This document shows positions 62,011 through 64,000 of a stretch of DNA of 64,000 nt, piece after piece. The DNA is from Patiria pectinifera. Lineage: Eukaryota > Echinodermata > Asteroidea > Valvatida > Asterinidae. The notes under the pieces were generated by a model that did no database searches, was not told where the DNA came from, and saw only the letters and a list, made by a program, of their open reading frames with translations. The position numbers were made by a program, and so were the translations under genes. The first letter of the stretch is position 1. Every line of letters starts with the position of its first letter. Location: contig CM057135.1 of NCBI GenBank assembly GCA_029964075.1, positions 3,271,001 through 3,335,000 of the forward strand, read 5' to 3'.

Positions 62011-63763
62011 ATGGAGGACAGGAAACCAGTTTATGATTTGTGTCTGGTGTGGAAGACCGGTTCCCGGTACTAATGCGTTGTCCTTTGCATGTACTTTTGG
62101 GGCGAGGACCAGTGGAAAATATAGGTAACGTTGGACTCAAGAAATGTTGCCTGGTTAGAGGTAATGGGCATGCGTTAGAGGATCTTGGCGATACTGTGTG
62201 AGGGCCGGGTTGATCGAATAGTGTGATTGGAATGGGAGCAGGATATTGTTGACACCGCTATATGGGGGCGCGGCGCGCATGTGTGCGACATTGTACCGAA
62301 CATCAGTGTGAACTCCAGTCAAAGCCATCAGCGAGATTTATGAAATAACTCATTATAATTATATTGTGAATTGTTTGAGAGTGACAGTGTGACCGTGGCA
62401 CTGCCAGCGCCAGACAGATTGATCTGAAGCGGCTGTATTGTTTGTGGAATAGTAAGTAAAATTCTTTGTATTCCTTCGTGTATGGTTGGGATAAGTTTGA
62501 AAATGAAGTGATACTGCCTGCCATGCTGCTGCAGCACGTACATAATTCGTGCGCATGCTCATTGAATCGTCATAAGGGCAGTAGTTTAGCCAGTAAAATT
62601 TTGACTGATCGACCCGCAAAAGTAATCAATCAACATCACTCTTGGATTTCCTTATTTCCGCCTTATTTTGATACTGACTAGAATTTAAACCCTCAAAGTT
62701 CCTTTCGCTAACTGAAAAGTCTTTAGGGGAAATGGCAGTACAAATCCCACACAATGTAAAATAACACAGTTTTTTTGTATCAATTGGGTTATTCTATTTA
62801 GTCTTTGCTTCATGTTTTTGAGTGTTTTTTTTTTTTTAGGGTGGGTGGAATTCCAGCACTAGGGCATATAACTTGTGGATTGAAACATGAAAAAAATTGG
62901 AAAGAAAATATTTTCATTGAGTTTTTACTGCAATGAAGTATTGAATTCCTGGGCCCTCATTAAAGGTCACACTCTTTGTGTTATCAATGGTTATCAAAAA
63001 ATGGTCATTTTAAAATGTTATTTTAAAAATATTTATCCAATAACGATGCAAAAACACAATTTTGTGGGTTTTTTTTTAAGTTGTTTCAAATTTTATTTGC
63101 ATTATAAAAAGTTGAAAATTTCATTTCACATACCGAACATCTATGATGTGCTTTTGTAGAAAGTGCAAGAAATATTTGAATGTACATTTGGATTCTGGGC
63201 AAGATTACCATATGCGAAGTTCACTAATTTTCCTCTGTATTGACTAACAAGCCCCCAGATAGCAATTTCATGTCATCAAAGTCAATTTGAGCAAAATACA
63301 AGGATGTTCTTAGAAAACACTTAGAATTTTTCAGTCCACTCTCATAGGGTTTGTACAAAGAGTGTAGAGTGAACTTCGTATATGGAAATCTTTCCGATGA
63401 TTCAGTAGTGCCTTTGCTGGTTTGAAAGTGGGGGAGGGGGGAGGGGGATATATGTACCTTTTACTTTAGCAGCCTCTGGAAGTTAGGCTCTGGAGGAAAT
63501 GTGAGGAATGGTTGTGTAACGTAAACTTGTGCTTGTTGTACTGACCTCAGGCATAGATGTACTCTTACATGTAATGATGGTTTGTTTTAATTATCATGGA
63601 AATTTGTTGCAGAAGAACAATGGAATGGGGGTGTACTAATTTGTGTTGGTTTGTGCTTGTGTTGGTATGGGGGGGGGGTGTGTTTTAAAAGATCAATATG
63701 TATAAAGATAGATGGATATACATGTAGATATTCGTAACATACATTTATGTTGTTTTTATTTAG
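62011..63763. other. Non-coding stretch; possible promoter/5' UTR of the right-edge gene
   Basis: A GC-rich patch GGGGGCGCGGCGCGCATGTG lies near 62264-62283. A strong donor AGTAAGT follows near 62453, and a pyrimidine-rich acceptor TTTTTATTTAG ends at 63763 just before the open frame at the right edge. A 5' UTR exon of about 160 bp spliced over a 1.3-kb intron is possible. T- and G-rich simple stretches occur near 62826, 63425 and 63670. The open frames at 62303-63159 are not recognised. Confidence 0.35.
63208..63385. mobile_element. Small element with 17-bp terminal inverted repeats
   Basis: CCATATGCGAAGTTCAC (63208-63224) and the complement of GTGAACTTCGTATATGG (63369-63385) match at 16 of 17 positions. 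The interior of about 144 bp has no coding content. It may be a MITE or a chance inverted pair. Confidence 0.45.
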
Positions 63764-63767
63764 ATGA

Positions 63768-64000
63768 GTGGGGTCAGTAGATGTGAAAATGTGGAGTTGC
63801 CCAAAACTCCGACAGGGGGATTACGTTGGTACTGGGATAACTCGAGAGGCTGAAGTTATAGATGTGAAGGTCGTCGGAGATGCTATGGACCAGCTGATGG
63901 CAAAGCTGGGTGTGGGCCAGTTCGTGAAATTGATGGCATATGACATGTATTTGAATACCAGAGGACGAAGAGTGTTCAAATTGGGCAGGAAGAGCCGGGT
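63768..64000 (+). CDS. Partial gene at the right edge, probable first coding exon
   Basis: After an in-frame TGA at 63765-63767 the frame stays open to the end of the window. The first Met is at 63789 (GTGAAAATG, purine at -3), giving at least 70 residues starting MWSCPKLRQGDYVGTG. It is rich in charged residues and includes REAEVIDVKVVGDAMDQLMA and later LNTRGRRVFKLGRKSR, a basic stretch. Codon use looks coding: GC-richer than the flanks, with no low complexity. A splice acceptor ends at 63763, so the ATG would lie 25 bp into an exon after a 5' UTR exon. I do not recognise the protein. It could be a host gene or the start of a retroelement gag-like frame. Confidence 0.5.
   Translation, partial: MGSVDVKMWSCPKLRQGDYVGTGITREAEVIDVKVVGDAMDQLMAKLGVGQFVKLMAYDMYLNTRGRRVFKLGRKSR

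Overview
The window looks like nuclear DNA from an animal, most likely a marine invertebrate (an amphioxus, hemichordate, echinoderm or mollusc would all fit). The signs are AT-rich non-coding DNA, GT-AG introns, truncated CR1/Jockey-like LINE copies, tRNA-derived SINEs, many foldback/MITE-like elements, a large satellite and a 500-N scaffold gap. I cannot name the species. There is no prokaryotic gene organisation, and most long open frames are repeat artefacts.

Layout. 1-10.4 kb is mostly non-coding. It holds a foldback element (335-840), a possible short first coding exon (1748-1811), a decayed LINE (about 2036-3112), a MITE (3770-3983), an inverted-repeat element (about 6871-7185), the N gap (9078-9577) and a second LINE 3' end (9578-10398). 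The tail of that LINE abuts the satellite. 10.4-44.34 kb is an almost unbroken head-to-tail satellite of 91/92-bp monomers. It has several zones of higher-order repeats (periods near 3.21 kb, 1.93 kb and 1.28-1.56 kb). The same satellite resumes at 51080 and decays by about 51620.

The key object lies inside the satellite. A 6,742-bp DNA transposon (44338-51079) has perfect 10-bp terminal inverted repeats (CACCGCTGTT) and a 4-bp target-site duplication (TGAC), and it splits one satellite monomer. It carries one plus-strand gene that I reconstruct as 10 exons, 2,961 nt including the stop, all junction phases agreeing. The predicted protein of about 986 residues is collinear with vertebrate RAG1. 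It has an N-terminal zinc region and C3HC4 RING, then a DDE-type core with candidate catalytic residues D498, D568 and E926, a C-x2-C pair exactly 19 residues after the second D (as in RAG1 D708/C727), and an H-x4-H pair before the E. I see no RAG2-like gene. One in-frame TGA (49020-49022) interrupts the otherwise clean frame, so this copy is probably a recently inactivated autonomous element unless splicing avoids it. A tRNA-type SINE sits in intron 2.

51.6-64 kb is again repeat-rich. It holds degenerate 68-bp repeats (53.75-55.46 kb), a telomere-like patch (about 57.05 kb), a dispersed and tandem family of about 170 bp carrying TGACGTCA octamers (57.2-61.8 kb), a partly tripled segment with a 27-bp minisatellite and a MITE, and, at the right edge, an open frame running off the window (63768-64000) that may be the first coding exon of a host gene.
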